The notes beneath the pieces were generated by a model. It searched no databases and was not told where the DNA came from. It saw nothing but the letters and a program-made list of their open reading frames with translations. A stretch of DNA of 63,806 bases, from NCBI GenBank assembly GCA_945878585.1, contig CAMDXQ010000002.1, positions 1-63,806 of the forward strand. The letters are read 5' to 3'. The stretch is from Akkermansia muciniphila. Its GTDB lineage: Bacteria > Verrucomicrobiota > Verrucomicrobiia > Methylacidiphilales > Verrucolacustridaceae. Position 1 is the first letter of the stretch; each line of letters begins with the position of its first letter. The position numbers and the translations under genes were made by a program. Positions 28,200-38,123 of the stretch are shown here, piece after piece.

Positions 28200-28284
28200 T
28201 GCCCGGGGCGGGGGTCGAACCCGCACGGGGATTTCTCCCCAAGGGATTTTAAGTCCCTTGTGTCTGCCATTCCACCACCCGGGC
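28200..28284 (-). tRNA. tRNA-Leu (anticodon UAA)
   Basis: Minus strand GCCCGGG/CCCGGGC acceptor stem, anticodon loop CTTAAAA, long variable arm, T-loop GGGTTCGACCC, discriminator A. 85 nt. Confidence 0.93.
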
Positions 28285-28350
28285 AGAAATTGACTCTACG
28301 ATGGAAGAGGGGTAGCGGGCGAGAAAAGGAGAGGAGCTGAAGGGGTGGTT

Positions 28351-29244
28351 TTAGGTTTTCGAAAAAAGGCGGGTGAGGCCGCAATCCAACGTAGTTTGGG
28401 GAGACCATCCTGTGGTGCGGAGGCGTTCGATTGAGGCGGATGAAAAGCGAACGTCCGCAACCCTCGCCGTGGTGTGGGTAATTGGGGACGACGAACCGCT
28501 TAGGGAAAGAATCTTTTTTGCGAGTTGTAGAATCGAACTGGATTGACCGGAGGCCACATTATAGACCCCGCGCAGATCAGGTTGGAGTGCGACGTGGATC
28601 AGGGCGGCGGTCACATCCTCGACAAATACGAAGTCGCGGGTTTGCTGGCCATCCCCGTGGATGGTGATGGGGGTTCCTGCGAGGGCGGCTTGAAGAAATC
28701 GTGGGACAGCAGCAGCGTAGGGGCCGTTCGGATCTTGATGGGGCCCATACACATTAAAAAAGCGTAAGGCTACAGCAGGGAGGGTCGATTCAGTGCACAG
28801 GCGCTCTCCTGCCAGCTTTGATTCCGCGTAAGGGCTGGCAGGTGCGGGGGGGAGGGATTCGGTTTTTGGCATCGCGGGATCGTTCCCGTAAACGGCGCAG
28901 GAGCTGGCTAGGACACATCGCTTCGCACCGGCTTCGGCGGCAACATCAAGAACTCGGCGGGTACCTTCGACGTTGATTTGTTGGCAATCGGTAGGATTGG
29001 CTACCGATTCAGCAACACTGACCATGGCGGCGAGATGAAAGACGTGGGTGACATCCCGCATGGCCTCGGACAGGAGTTTTCGATCGAGAATCGAGCCCTC
29101 GAAAAAATGGCAGGGCAAGCCGGCGAGTCGATTCCGGTGTCCGGTGGTGAGATTATCAAGAACATTGACTGGAGCATGGGTTTGGAGGAGTCGAACAAGG
29201 TGGCTTCCAATGAATCCTGCTCCCCCCGTGACGAGAAATTTCAT
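28351..29244 (-). CDS. NAD-dependent epimerase/dehydratase (UDP-glucose 4-epimerase-like)
   Basis: MKFLVTGGAGFIGSHLVRLL, VFHLAAMVSV, SSCAVYG, SPYAESKLAGE, RFFNVYGPHQDP. Confidence 0.92.
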   Translation of the reverse strand: MKFLVTGGAGFIGSHLVRLLQTHAPVNVLDNLTTGHRNRLAGLPCHFFEGSILDRKLLSEAMRDVTHVFHLAAMVSVAESVANPTDCQQINVEGTRRVLDVAAEAGAKRCVLASSCAVYGNDPAMPKTESLPPAPASPYAESKLAGERLCTESTLPAVALRFFNVYGPHQDPNGPYAAAVPRFLQAALAGTPITIHGDGQQTRDFVFVEDVTAALIHVALQPDLRGVYNVASGQSSSILQLAKKILSLSGSSSPITHTTARVADVRFSSASIERLRTTGWSPQTTLDCGLTRLFSKT

Positions 29245-29332
29245 AGAAGAAGAATTGTGCCGAACTCCCGAACCCTTGCAAATAGGGAGAAATTTGGTTT
29301 GAGCCTCTTGCGATGACCTGCAAAGTTTAGGT

Positions 29333-30142
29333 ATGCAGTTCCCTCTCTTACTCCTTGCTCTCGTGTTGACCCTTGGAGTGGGGGCTTGTGGAAAGAAGAA
29401 GGAGGAGTCCCTGTCGAACACGACTACCCCTTCTCATGCAAAGGTGGGGGAGTCGCTGCCCGACGATCCAGAAGAACGTTATCGCATGACTTATGTGAAG
29501 GCCGCGCAATCTTTCTCCCGAAATGATCTGGAAGGGGCCTTGGCGGCTTTGGATTTATCGGATCAGGTCAAACCGGATCAGGCGGGCAATGCCAACCTGA
29601 GGGGGGCGATTTACACAAGGAAGAGGGATTGGGCCAAAGCCGAGGAGGCCTTCCGCCGAGCGCTAAAATTGCAGCCCGATTTGCCCATGGCTCAGTTTAA
29701 CTTGGGAGAGGTGCTTTTTTTAAATAACAAATACTCGGACGCCCGGGAAAAGTTTCAAATTTTCCTTAATAGCCAGCCCAGTAACGACCTTGGCATTTAC
29801 AAAATCTACCTTTGCGATTTGTTGGGTGGAAACGATGCTAAAGCCAACAGCTTTTTGAACTCGCTCCAACCCAGTCCCAATAGTCCTATCTACTATTTTT
29901 CGAAAGCCGCAGATGCGTTCCATCGGGGAGACAAGGCTGCAGCAACGGAATTTGTTACCTCTGCATACCGGATCTACCCTCCAGACGCGAACTCCACCTT
30001 TGCCGATTCCTTGGTCGAAAAAGGGTACTTGAGCGGAGAGCAGAGTGCTGCTCCCCAGCCAGATGAAAATAAGGCAAAAGTGGATGAGCTGAAAACCCTC
30101 CTCCCGCCGGTGGAAAAACCTTCGAACCAGTCCAAGCCCTAA
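29333..30142 (+). CDS. TPR-repeat lipoprotein
   Basis: Lipobox-like LTLGVGACGKKK. Tandem TPR-type helices (RGAIYTRKRDWAKAEEAFRRALKLQPDLPMAQFNLGEVLF). Confidence 0.82.
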   Translation: MQFPLLLLALVLTLGVGACGKKKEESLSNTTTPSHAKVGESLPDDPEERYRMTYVKAAQSFSRNDLEGALAALDLSDQVKPDQAGNANLRGAIYTRKRDWAKAEEAFRRALKLQPDLPMAQFNLGEVLFLNNKYSDAREKFQIFLNSQPSNDLGIYKIYLCDLLGGNDAKANSFLNSLQPSPNSPIYYFSKAADAFHRGDKAAATEFVTSAYRIYPPDANSTFADSLVEKGYLSGEQSAAPQPDENKAKVDELKTLLPPVEKPSNQSKP

Positions 30143-31158
30143 TCTTTTTTGATATTCAGTCGTTTCAGTATTTGATTTTTTCCCCATCTGGCGTGTTCTT
30201 GAACCAAGGGGTCGCTGTCTTGGGTCGCTTTTTCGAGGCTGGGTAGGTCGTTTTCAGTTCCGATATTTCCGAGAACGGTACAAATATTGCGAAGCCAGCG
30301 GGCGCGTTTGAGGCGAAAGATCGGAGTACCACGAAACTCTTTCCGAAAGCGGGTCTCGTCCCAATCGAGCATCTCGGCGAGATCTGCTCTCGGAATCGGA
30401 GAAAGGCTAAGTTCACGGGACTGTTGGGCGTGATGGTTCCAAGGACAGACTTCGAGGCATTCATCGCATCCAAAAAGACGGTCTCCAAGTAGTGGGCGAA
30501 ACTCCTCCGGAATCGGGCCAGGGTGTTCAATAGTTAGATAAGCGAGGCAACGGCGGGCATCGAGGACGTAGGGTTGGGGAAAGGCCTGAGTGGGGCAGGC
30601 ATCGAGGCAGCGCGTACAGGTTCCGCAGTGATCGTTGCTTGGATTATCGTGAGGAATTTCAAGGTCGGTGAGAATCGACCCGAGCATGAGCCAGGGACCG
30701 TGTTGCGTATGAATGAGAAGGGTATTTTTTCCCTGCCATCCCAAACCAGCCATGGCCGCAATTGGTTTTTCCATCAGGGGGGAGGAGTCGACACAGATCC
30801 GAAAGTGCCCCCCCCAAGGAACTAGGGTCAATTGTGCTAGTTTCTCCAATTTTTCGCGGAGGATTTCGTGATAGTCGAGGCCTTGGGCATAGGCGGCAAT
30901 TCTCCCTCGGCGGGTTGGGGATTTGGTTTGGTGGCTATTGACGGCAGCTACGATGATGGTTTTGGCTTGGGGATCGTATTGACGTGGATCTGATCGGATT
31001 TCTGGCCGACGCGCCATCCAGTTCATCTCTCCCTGATAGGAGAGGGAAAGCCAATCCTGAAGATGGTCCGCTCCTGGCGGGACGACAGCGGGAGCGACTC
31101 CGACTGCATCGAGACCCAAAGATTGAGCGGCATCTTTGAGCTGATCCGCCCGGCTCAT
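30139..31158 (-). CDS. queG: Epoxyqueuosine reductase
   Basis: KDAAQSLGLDAVGVAPA, CGTCTRCLDACPTQAF, CLAYLTIEHPGPIPEEFRPLLGDRLFGCDECLEVCPWN. Confidence 0.95.
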   Translation of the reverse strand: MSRADQLKDAAQSLGLDAVGVAPAVVPPGADHLQDWLSLSYQGEMNWMARRPEIRSDPRQYDPQAKTIIVAAVNSHQTKSPTRRGRIAAYAQGLDYHEILREKLEKLAQLTLVPWGGHFRICVDSSPLMEKPIAAMAGLGWQGKNTLLIHTQHGPWLMLGSILTDLEIPHDNPSNDHCGTCTRCLDACPTQAFPQPYVLDARRCLAYLTIEHPGPIPEEFRPLLGDRLFGCDECLEVCPWNHHAQQSRELSLSPIPRADLAEMLDWDETRFRKEFRGTPIFRLKRARWLRNICTVLGNIGTENDLPSLEKATQDSDPLVQEHARWGKNQILKRLNIKKD

Positions 31159-31161
31159 GGA

Positions 31162-31677
31162 TTAGGGAATGGGGAGAGAGGCCAGAATTTTGCCGCAAAT
31201 GAGTTCCGGCGATTCAGATCCGATGGGGATTTGAATATCGCTTTCCTCATACCACTCTTTTCGTGCCGCCAACTGTTCGACGAGCTTGGGGTGGATCTGA
31301 TCGGCAGGAAGAAGCGGTCGGTCGGATGAGCAAGCAAGTCGTTGGGCCAAGATGGGAAGTTCGGCTTGGAGGTAGATCCGAAGGCCGGATCGGGAAAGCG
31401 CGATTCGATTTTGCGGGTCGAGGATGACCCCGCCTCCACAAGCGATGACCGAGGCGGGGCATTGAACCAGTTGGGCAATGATTTTGGATTCCCATTTACG
31501 AAACTCTTTTTCTCCGCCTTGGGCAAAGATCTCCGGAATGGAATTTTTTGTGGCCTGGACGATTCTTTCATCGGTATCCACGAAGGGCATGGCGAGTTTT
31601 TGCGCGAGGAGGGGGCCGACCGTGCTCTTGCCTGATCCGCTGAGGCCGAGGAGCCAGAGATGGGATGGGGTTACCAT
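31162..31677 (-). CDS. aroK: Shikimate kinase
   Basis: [54 protein letters not shown]. Confidence 0.92.
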   Translation of the reverse strand: MVTPSHLWLLGLSGSGKSTVGPLLAQKLAMPFVDTDERIVQATKNSIPEIFAQGGEKEFRKWESKIIAQLVQCPASVIACGGGVILDPQNRIALSRSGLRIYLQAELPILAQRLACSSDRPLLPADQIHPKLVEQLAARKEWYEESDIQIPIGSESPELICGKILASLPIP

Positions 31678-31770
31678 GGGGAAGAGGCTGGCAGGGAACG
31701 GGGTTTTGGGCGAGTGCGGGAGTCAATTCCAAGGCTTGGGGAAAAGGCTTTTTTCGGGCAGGATAGGGGT

Positions 31771-32865
31771 ATGGCAAATACGTTCGGCCATTTGTATCGG
31801 GTGACCACTTGGGGAGAATCCCATGGGGGCGGGGTAGGTGCGGTGGTGGATGGTTGTCCGCCCCAAATCCCTTTAACGGAAAAAGACCTTCAGCCGGATC
31901 TAGATCGTCGTCGTCCCGGTCAGAGCAAGATCGTGACTCCTCGGAAGGAAGCGGATCGGTGTGAAATTCTTTCGGGGGTTTTCGGGGGAAAAACCTTGGG
32001 CACGCCCATTTCTGTCTGGGTGCGAAATCAGGATGCGCGACCGGAAGCCTATCGGGAGATGGAGACGATGTTTCGGCCTAGCCATGCCGACTACACCTAT
32101 CAAGCGAAGTATGGAATCAGGAACTGGCAAGGTGGCGGTCGGACTTCGGCCCGAGAGACGATCGGACGAGTGATTGGCGGATCGATTGCCAAGAGGATGT
32201 TCGGTCAGCTAGTTCCCCGTTTGTCGGTCACGACCTTTGTTCGGCAGGTGGGGACTGTCGTGGCCAGGATGGATTCGGGACGTGTGGATATGCGGGAGGT
32301 GGAATCGAATCCTGTTCGCTGGCCCGACGCAAAGGAGGCAGGTCAGGTGGTGAAGCTGATCGAGAGGGTGCGTTCGGAGGGAGACTCTCTCGGCGGGGTG
32401 GTTGAGTGTGTGGTCCGGGGGTGTCCGGTTGGGCTGGGAGAGCCGGTTTTTGACAGGTTGGAGGCTGATTTGGCCAAGGGAATGATGAGTTTGCCAGCAA
32501 GCAAGGGATTTGAGATCGGATCCGGCTTTGCGGGGGTGAGAATGCGCGGTTCGGAACATAACGATGAGTTTTTCATTCAGGGAAAGAAGGTCCGTACCCG
32601 TACAAATCGAAGTGGCGGAGTTCAGGGTGGAATTAGCAACGGAGAGGAGATTATTTTTCGAGTGGCGTTTAAGCCGGTTGCTACGATTTCCCAGGCTCAG
32701 AAGACCGTGAACACAAAAGGTAAGTTGGTAGAGTTGAAGGCAAGGGGACGGCACGATCCGTGCGTTTTACCTCGGGCGGTTCCGATGGTGGAAGCGATGG
32801 CTTTACTAGTGTTGGCGGATCACTATTTGCGGGATCAAGCCCAGATGGGGGTATCCCGAAAGTAG
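31771..32865 (+). CDS. aroC: Chorismate synthase
   Basis: [74 protein letters not shown]. Start moved to ATG 31771. Confidence 0.96.
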   Translation: MANTFGHLYRVTTWGESHGGGVGAVVDGCPPQIPLTEKDLQPDLDRRRPGQSKIVTPRKEADRCEILSGVFGGKTLGTPISVWVRNQDARPEAYREMETMFRPSHADYTYQAKYGIRNWQGGGRTSARETIGRVIGGSIAKRMFGQLVPRLSVTTFVRQVGTVVARMDSGRVDMREVESNPVRWPDAKEAGQVVKLIERVRSEGDSLGGVVECVVRGCPVGLGEPVFDRLEADLAKGMMSLPASKGFEIGSGFAGVRMRGSEHNDEFFIQGKKVRTRTNRSGGVQGGISNGEEIIFRVAFKPVATISQAQKTVNTKGKLVELKARGRHDPCVLPRAVPMVEAMALLVLADHYLRDQAQMGVSRK

Positions 32866-32872
32866 GACGGGA

Positions 32873-34180
32873 TTAAAACGAGAAGTTGCCGCCCAACTCG
32901 ATAGAGTTGGTGACGGGGGAACCGAACGTGACCTGCTGATCATCCGACATGTCGACTGTGGGTTGGCTGGTTCCGTAAAACTTGTAAGCCAAGGTAAGAC
33001 CCAACTCCTCCCAAATCCGCCAACGAACCCCTGCCGCGATCTGGTAGGCGTTGTTCATATCGTTTCCGGCGCCAGACAGAGTCGAGCCATTGCCTGCGGC
33101 CGGGTAGGCGATGCTGCCTATATCAAAATAGTTCCATCCTCCTCCAAACCCGAAGTTGAGGTAAGGCACGAATCCGGTTTCGTTCGGATACTGGAAGCAG
33201 AGTTGAGCCATGATGGGCACGCTCCAGTAGGTGCTACTGGAAACGGTCATTCCCTCTGTGTTGCCGCGGATGGCATTGAGAGCAAATCCGGTTTCAATGG
33301 CAAGTCCGAACCATGGTGTAAGCCAGACTCCGATATCAAGGTCTTGGCGGTAGCCTGTGCTAAAGGCGATCTCCTTTTGGATGAGTTTATTTGTTGGACC
33401 GAGGGGGCCGACGATATTGACTAAATTCATCGAGCTGACAAAGCGGGCACCACCTTCCGTGCGTACGTAAAAATAATCTTCCTCCTGTTGGGATTCGCTC
33501 AAGGGGGACTGAAGTAGCTTTCCGGGCCATCCGATTTCCAAGGGCGGAGCCGAAAGTGGACTAACTTGTCCAGCCATGGGGTCGGTGGAGGTGGATGATG
33601 GAGTGGCTAAAGCTGGAGCTTGGCTAGAGATCGATTCGGCAGGTTGAGGATTTAGAGAGGGGGTGGGAGCCACGACTTGGGTAGGGGAAGGAATGGGTTT
33701 TGTGGTTTGGGGAGTAAGATTTGGAGCGGGTGGCTCGGGTTGTGGCGGACTCATGGAGGAGGATGATATTTTTTGGAACCGAACGGTGCCTGCGGGGGCG
33801 CCGTCCATTTTCTCGATCATGTGAGATTCGTTTAAGGTGATTCGAAGTCCAGATTTTGGTGGAATCGTGACCTCTGATTCGCCCAAGAGGAAGACAACGG
33901 GCGAGGTGGCACTATTGGGTAAGCTAACAAGGATTGTTTGTTTGCCTGCTGAATTGAATCCGAAGCTTACGTTGCACGATTGTCCGTCCAACTGAATCGA
34001 TTGGCGCGGAGTTCCCTGTTTTACAAATTCCGCAACGCCACCTTTCGCATCAAATACGACAAGAGAACCATCATCCTGCAGAGAGAGATGAGTGGGAGCT
34101 GAACTCGAACTCCAACCTAACGAGGAGAGAAAAAGGAGCGTGGCTAGGATACAATATGTTGTGCCGTGCCCTGTGCGCAT
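32873..34180 (-). CDS. Secreted outer-membrane beta-barrel protein with Pro/Ser/Thr-rich linker
   Basis: Signal peptide, P/S/T-rich middle, C-terminal beta-barrel pattern with repeated aromatic strands ending SIELGGNFSF. Confidence 0.72.
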   Translation of the reverse strand: MRTGHGTTYCILATLLFLSSLGWSSSSAPTHLSLQDDGSLVVFDAKGGVAEFVKQGTPRQSIQLDGQSCNVSFGFNSAGKQTILVSLPNSATSPVVFLLGESEVTIPPKSGLRITLNESHMIEKMDGAPAGTVRFQKISSSSMSPPQPEPPAPNLTPQTTKPIPSPTQVVAPTPSLNPQPAESISSQAPALATPSSTSTDPMAGQVSPLSAPPLEIGWPGKLLQSPLSESQQEEDYFYVRTEGGARFVSSMNLVNIVGPLGPTNKLIQKEIAFSTGYRQDLDIGVWLTPWFGLAIETGFALNAIRGNTEGMTVSSSTYWSVPIMAQLCFQYPNETGFVPYLNFGFGGGWNYFDIGSIAYPAAGNGSTLSGAGNDMNNAYQIAAGVRWRIWEELGLTLAYKFYGTSQPTVDMSDDQQVTFGSPVTNSIELGGNFSF

Positions 34181-34287
34181 CCCTATATAAAGGGGTCATA
34201 AATACCGAAAGTCTACTCAAGGGCTTTTTGATTGGGAGCAATTTTAGCTTTTTAAAAAAGTTTGTAAGATGTTGATAGATAAGTGAA

Positions 34288-35097
34288 TCAGATAATTTGG
34301 ATGAAGTTATTAGAAAGATATTTTGCAACAAGATTCACTCCCCCTAGCAGCCATAGTAGTGCAGCCAACGCCAGATATGGGCCATAAGGCACTTTAACTC
34401 CTAACTTCTGTTTTCTCTGTTTGAGAATTCCGATTCCGACCACGGTCCCGATCATGGAGGAAACTGCTAAAATGAAAGGCAAACTTGGCCAGCCCAAAAA
34501 TGCGCCCAAGGCGGCAAGTAACTTTGCATCTCCGATACCCATGGCCTCTTTTTGTAGGAACCAAGAGGCAGTGCGGGCGACCAGCCATAGGGAGCCGCCA
34601 GCGATCGCAGCAGATAGGGAGGATCGAATCATTGCATCCACCGGATCGCTTTTTCCCTGAAGTTCGGGAAACAGATAGCTGAGGCAGATTCCAACAACGA
34701 CTCCTCCCAGGGTCAGGAAATCGGGGATAACCAGATAATCGAGATCGATTCCTGATGCCACGATGAGACCAGCAACCAAAAGGGCGTAGATGGCAAAAAG
34801 TTCAGGCGGATAGAGCATCCAGAGGGCGGCAAGAACGGAAGCGGTTCCAGCCTCAACGATCGGGTAGCGGGGATCTAGATGGGCTCCGCAGCAGCGGGCC
34901 CGACCTTGCAACATGAAGTAACCCAAAATAGGCAGATTCAGAAAACCGGGAAGTTGTACTCCACAAGCGGCACAGCGGGAGGGTGGACGTATAATTGATT
35001 GTCCGAGCGGAATCCGAAGGATGCAGACGTTAAGAAAAGAGCCAAGAATTGCACCAAAAACAAAAACAAAAAAAGTGAGAAGGACGGGTGGAATCAT
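34288..35097 (-). CDS. Type IV prepilin peptidase / A24 leader peptidase
   Basis: FGAILGSFLNVCILRIPLGQSIIRPPSRCAACG, SGIDLDYLVIPDFLTLGG, GIGDAKLLAALGAFLGW. ATGA overlap with aroE. Confidence 0.92.
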   Translation of the reverse strand: MIPPVLLTFFVFVFGAILGSFLNVCILRIPLGQSIIRPPSRCAACGVQLPGFLNLPILGYFMLQGRARCCGAHLDPRYPIVEAGTASVLAALWMLYPPELFAIYALLVAGLIVASGIDLDYLVIPDFLTLGGVVVGICLSYLFPELQGKSDPVDAMIRSSLSAAIAGGSLWLVARTASWFLQKEAMGIGDAKLLAALGAFLGWPSLPFILAVSSMIGTVVGIGILKQRKQKLGVKVPYGPYLALAALLWLLGGVNLVAKYLSNNFIQII

Positions 35098-36062
35098 AAG
35101 GTTCGGCCGGCGGCCTGGGATAGAGCTTGGCGCATCGCGTTGATGGGTGCGGTTTTTTTTGACCAGATTTCGAAAGACAGGGCGCCTTGGTGGAGAAGCA
35201 TGCCCAACCCATCCTCTACTTGGCATCCACTCTTTCGGGCGGTTCGGACCAAGGGAGTCAAATCTGTCCGATAGATTGCGTCGTAAACCCGTAAAGGGGG
35301 CTTTAAAAATTCTTCTGGAACAGGCAGAGGATCTTCTTTTTTAAGACCAAGACTGGTGCCGTGAATCAGAAGATCAGTTTGGGTCAGGGCTTTTTCTAAA
35401 GAGGGTAGGTCCCAGTCGATCTGGCGGATGGGGAATCGACCGGCGACAAGAGGAGTAAGTTCCTGTAGGAGTTCTTGAGCCCGTAACGGGTCGCGGTTGA
35501 CCAAGGTAAGGGAAGTACAACCTGTGGGAACCAAAGATCGGGCAATTGATTGTCCCACACCCCCACATCCTAAAAGGAGAGTTCGACCGGGTGGAATGGA
35601 GTTGGGCCAAACCTCGCACATCGCGCGGGCCCAACCCGCCGCATCGGTGCTCGATCCATGAATACGATCTTCAACCACATGCACGGTGTTGACCGACTGT
35701 GCTTGGACAGCGGAGGAGTCTCGAACCTGAGAAAGGCGGAACATTTCCGTTTTGTGGGGAAGGGTGCAGTTCCATCCGGCCAATCCGGCCTGTAGAAGTT
35801 GGGGTAGGGCTTTCTGCAATGCTCCATATGGTACTTCAATACGGAAATATTCGGCGGGGATACCAAGGCTTGCCCAAGCTGCCAAATGCATGGGGGGAGA
35901 AAGGGAGTGGGCAACGGGGGAGCCAATCACTCCATAGCGAAGCCTCCCCGGTTGGGGCGGGGGAAGGGTGGTGGGGGTAAAAACTTCATGTGTCACCCCT
36001 CCATTGAGCCATCGGAAGGCTTTCCCGCCCAACAAAAACGCATGTCGCCCAAGTTGCTCCAA
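35094..36062 (-). CDS. aroE: Shikimate dehydrogenase (start uncertain, TTG possible)
   Basis: YGVIGSPVAHSLSPPMHLAAW, GWNCTLPHKTEM, LLLGCGGVGQSIARSL, VYDAIYRTDLTPLV, GLGMLLHQGALSFEIW. Confidence 0.92.
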   Translation of the reverse strand: MEQLGRHAFLLGGKAFRWLNGGVTHEVFTPTTLPPPQPGRLRYGVIGSPVAHSLSPPMHLAAWASLGIPAEYFRIEVPYGALQKALPQLLQAGLAGWNCTLPHKTEMFRLSQVRDSSAVQAQSVNTVHVVEDRIHGSSTDAAGWARAMCEVWPNSIPPGRTLLLGCGGVGQSIARSLVPTGCTSLTLVNRDPLRAQELLQELTPLVAGRFPIRQIDWDLPSLEKALTQTDLLIHGTSLGLKKEDPLPVPEEFLKPPLRVYDAIYRTDLTPLVRTARKSGCQVEDGLGMLLHQGALSFEIWSKKTAPINAMRQALSQAAGRTL

Positions 36063-36088
36063 GAGACGGTTTCCCCTAGGATTTCCCC

Positions 36089-36982
36089 TTGAGCACGCAT
36101 CACCCTCTGACGGATGAGATGGTTCGTTCCTATGCCGAACTGGCGGCGATCAACCATCTCGGCGGGGCACAGCTTCCTTCCAAGGCAGCGGTAGCCGCGA
36201 TTACCCAAGATCTACTCCATCTCCTCTTCCCAGGTTTTTATGATGAGGATCATTTGGAGGGGAAGGAGTTGGGGCCGGCGATCACGTCCCTTCTTCGCTC
36301 CGTTGAAAAGTCGCTCACAAAAGAAATCGCAAAGAGCATGCCCGCACAAGTGGTGGCGGGAGAGACGGCGGCTGGCAAGGTGCAAGCTTTCCTTATTCGT
36401 CTTCCAAGGGTTCGAAAAATTCTCAAAACCGATGTGGAGGCTGTGTTGGCTGGGGATCCTGCCGCGCGGAATGTGGAAGAGATTCTGTTGGCGTATCCGG
36501 GGGTGGAAGCAATTGCCGTGCAGAGAATGGCTCATGAGCTACACCTTCTCGGAGTTCCCCTTTTTCCGAGAATGATGACCGAGTGGGCTCACAGCCGAAC
36601 AGGAATCGATATTCATCCCGGAGCGGTAATCGGGCCTTCTTTTTTCATCGATCACGGAACGGGCGTAGTGATCGGAGAAACCACGGAGATTGGTCAGGAA
36701 GTGAGGATTTATCACGGAGTGACACTGGGGGCGCGGTCGGTCACGGGGGCCCAAAGTCTGCGAGGCCGAAAGCGGCATCCGACGATTGAAGATCGAGTGA
36801 CGATCTACCCTGGAGCAACGATTTTGGGGGGTGAAACGGTCGTGGGGGAGGGAAGCACAATCGGGGGAGGAGTTTTTCTGACGAAAAGTGTTCCGCCTCA
36901 TCATTTGGTATTCGCCGAGCACGCCACATTAAAAATCATACCCAAATCGGAGCGCCCGCAAGGGAGCGAATATACAATATGA
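36089..36982 (+). CDS. cysE: Serine O-acetyltransferase (TTG start as listed; start uncertain)
   Basis: GIDIHPGAVIGPSFFIDHGTGVVIGETTEIGQEVRIYHGVTLGA, RHPTIEDRVTIYPGATILGG are left-handed beta-helix hexapeptides. Confidence 0.92.
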   Translation: MSTHHPLTDEMVRSYAELAAINHLGGAQLPSKAAVAAITQDLLHLLFPGFYDEDHLEGKELGPAITSLLRSVEKSLTKEIAKSMPAQVVAGETAAGKVQAFLIRLPRVRKILKTDVEAVLAGDPAARNVEEILLAYPGVEAIAVQRMAHELHLLGVPLFPRMMTEWAHSRTGIDIHPGAVIGPSFFIDHGTGVVIGETTEIGQEVRIYHGVTLGARSVTGAQSLRGRKRHPTIEDRVTIYPGATILGGETVVGEGSTIGGGVFLTKSVPPHHLVFAEHATLKIIPKSERPQGSEYTI

Positions 36983-37001
36983 ATAACTTCTCTTTTTCGG
37001 G

Positions 37002-38123
37002 TTGGCCTCCGACCCCCTTTTCTCCGTATTATTCCCTGTGAGTTTGCCCCCCCTTATCGTCGAACGGGAGAGTCTCCCGGGGCTTCTAGAGCAGGAGATG
37101 CAGGGCTTTTTCCATCGGCAGAAAGAGCGGTATGAGTTCGGAGATCTTTTTGAGCCTGTTTTTTTCGACATGTGCGAGTTTGTTGGCCGAAAGGGCAAAC
37201 GGATCCGGCCCTTGCTTTTTCTTCTGACTTACCGGGCTTTGGGCGGGAAAAAAGGCTGGGCAGACAAGTCGCTCATCCAGGCAGCACTCTCACTCGAGCT
37301 CCTGCATGCCTTTGTTTTGGTGCACGATGACTTGATCGATCGCTCCGAGAAGCGTCGGGGTTTGCCCACCTTCCATAAGCTGGTCGAGCAGAGACAAGGT
37401 CGGATGAGTCACGCGGAACGGACAGGTCAAGGAGTGGCCCTGGTGGTGGGAGATCTTCTTTTCGCCCTATCAGTTGAAACCCTTCAGCAGAGTGCCTTTG
37501 ACCCGGTTCCTCGCCAGCAGGCGTTGGCAAAACTTTTATCCTATGTCACCGACACGGGGGTAGGGGAGATTTTCGATATTCTATTAGGCTCGCGAGATAT
37601 CGGGCGGGTGACTCGTGACGAGATCGAGTTGACCTATCTCCTGAAGACGACGCGGTACACCTTTGAGGCACCCTGCGTGATCGGAGCATTGCTGGCGGGG
37701 GCGTCTTCTGAAAAAGCGGATGATCTGGCCCGGGTGATGGAGCCCCTGGGTTTGGCATTCCAGATTCAAAACGACCTGCTCGAGATTTCCCATTTGGACG
37801 GAAAGGATCAGCTCTTGCCGACCGATCTTTTGGAGGGAAAGAAAACCCTGTTGATGCACGAAGCGTACCAACGATTGGGTGAAGTGGATCGCTCGTTCCT
37901 CCAGATGTGTTTTCATTCGGCAGCCCGGAACGAGGCCTCGATTTCGAAGGTGCAGGATCTTTTGCGAAAATCGGGGGCGATCCAAGCCATGCAGGAGCGT
38001 TGCCGCAGTTTGTTTGAGCAAGCAAATCAGGTCTTGGCTCAATCCCATTTGACGGAAGCGGAGCAGGCCTCGATTGCCGAGGCGATTGCGTGGGTACGCC
38101 AAACCGTTCGTTTGGGGAGCTAG
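37002..38123 (+). CDS. Polyprenyl diphosphate synthase family protein (second prenyl synthase in the window)
   Basis: KRIRPLLFLLTYRALGG, LLHAFVLVHDDLIDRSEKRRGLPTFH, GLAFQIQNDLLEI. Confidence 0.88.
   Translation: MASDPLFSVLFPVSLPPLIVERESLPGLLEQEMQGFFHRQKERYEFGDLFEPVFFDMCEFVGRKGKRIRPLLFLLTYRALGGKKGWADKSLIQAALSLELLHAFVLVHDDLIDRSEKRRGLPTFHKLVEQRQGRMSHAERTGQGVALVVGDLLFALSVETLQQSAFDPVPRQQALAKLLSYVTDTGVGEIFDILLGSRDIGRVTRDEIELTYLLKTTRYTFEAPCVIGALLAGASSEKADDLARVMEPLGLAFQIQNDLLEISHLDGKDQLLPTDLLEGKKTLLMHEAYQRLGEVDRSFLQMCFHSAARNEASISKVQDLLRKSGAIQAMQERCRSLFEQANQVLAQSHLTEAEQASIAEAIAWVRQTVRLGS

Noticed and set aside
28024-28408. Small ORFs over tRNA-Leu(UAA)
   Set aside because: They read through a canonical tRNA gene. 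Not plausible CDS.
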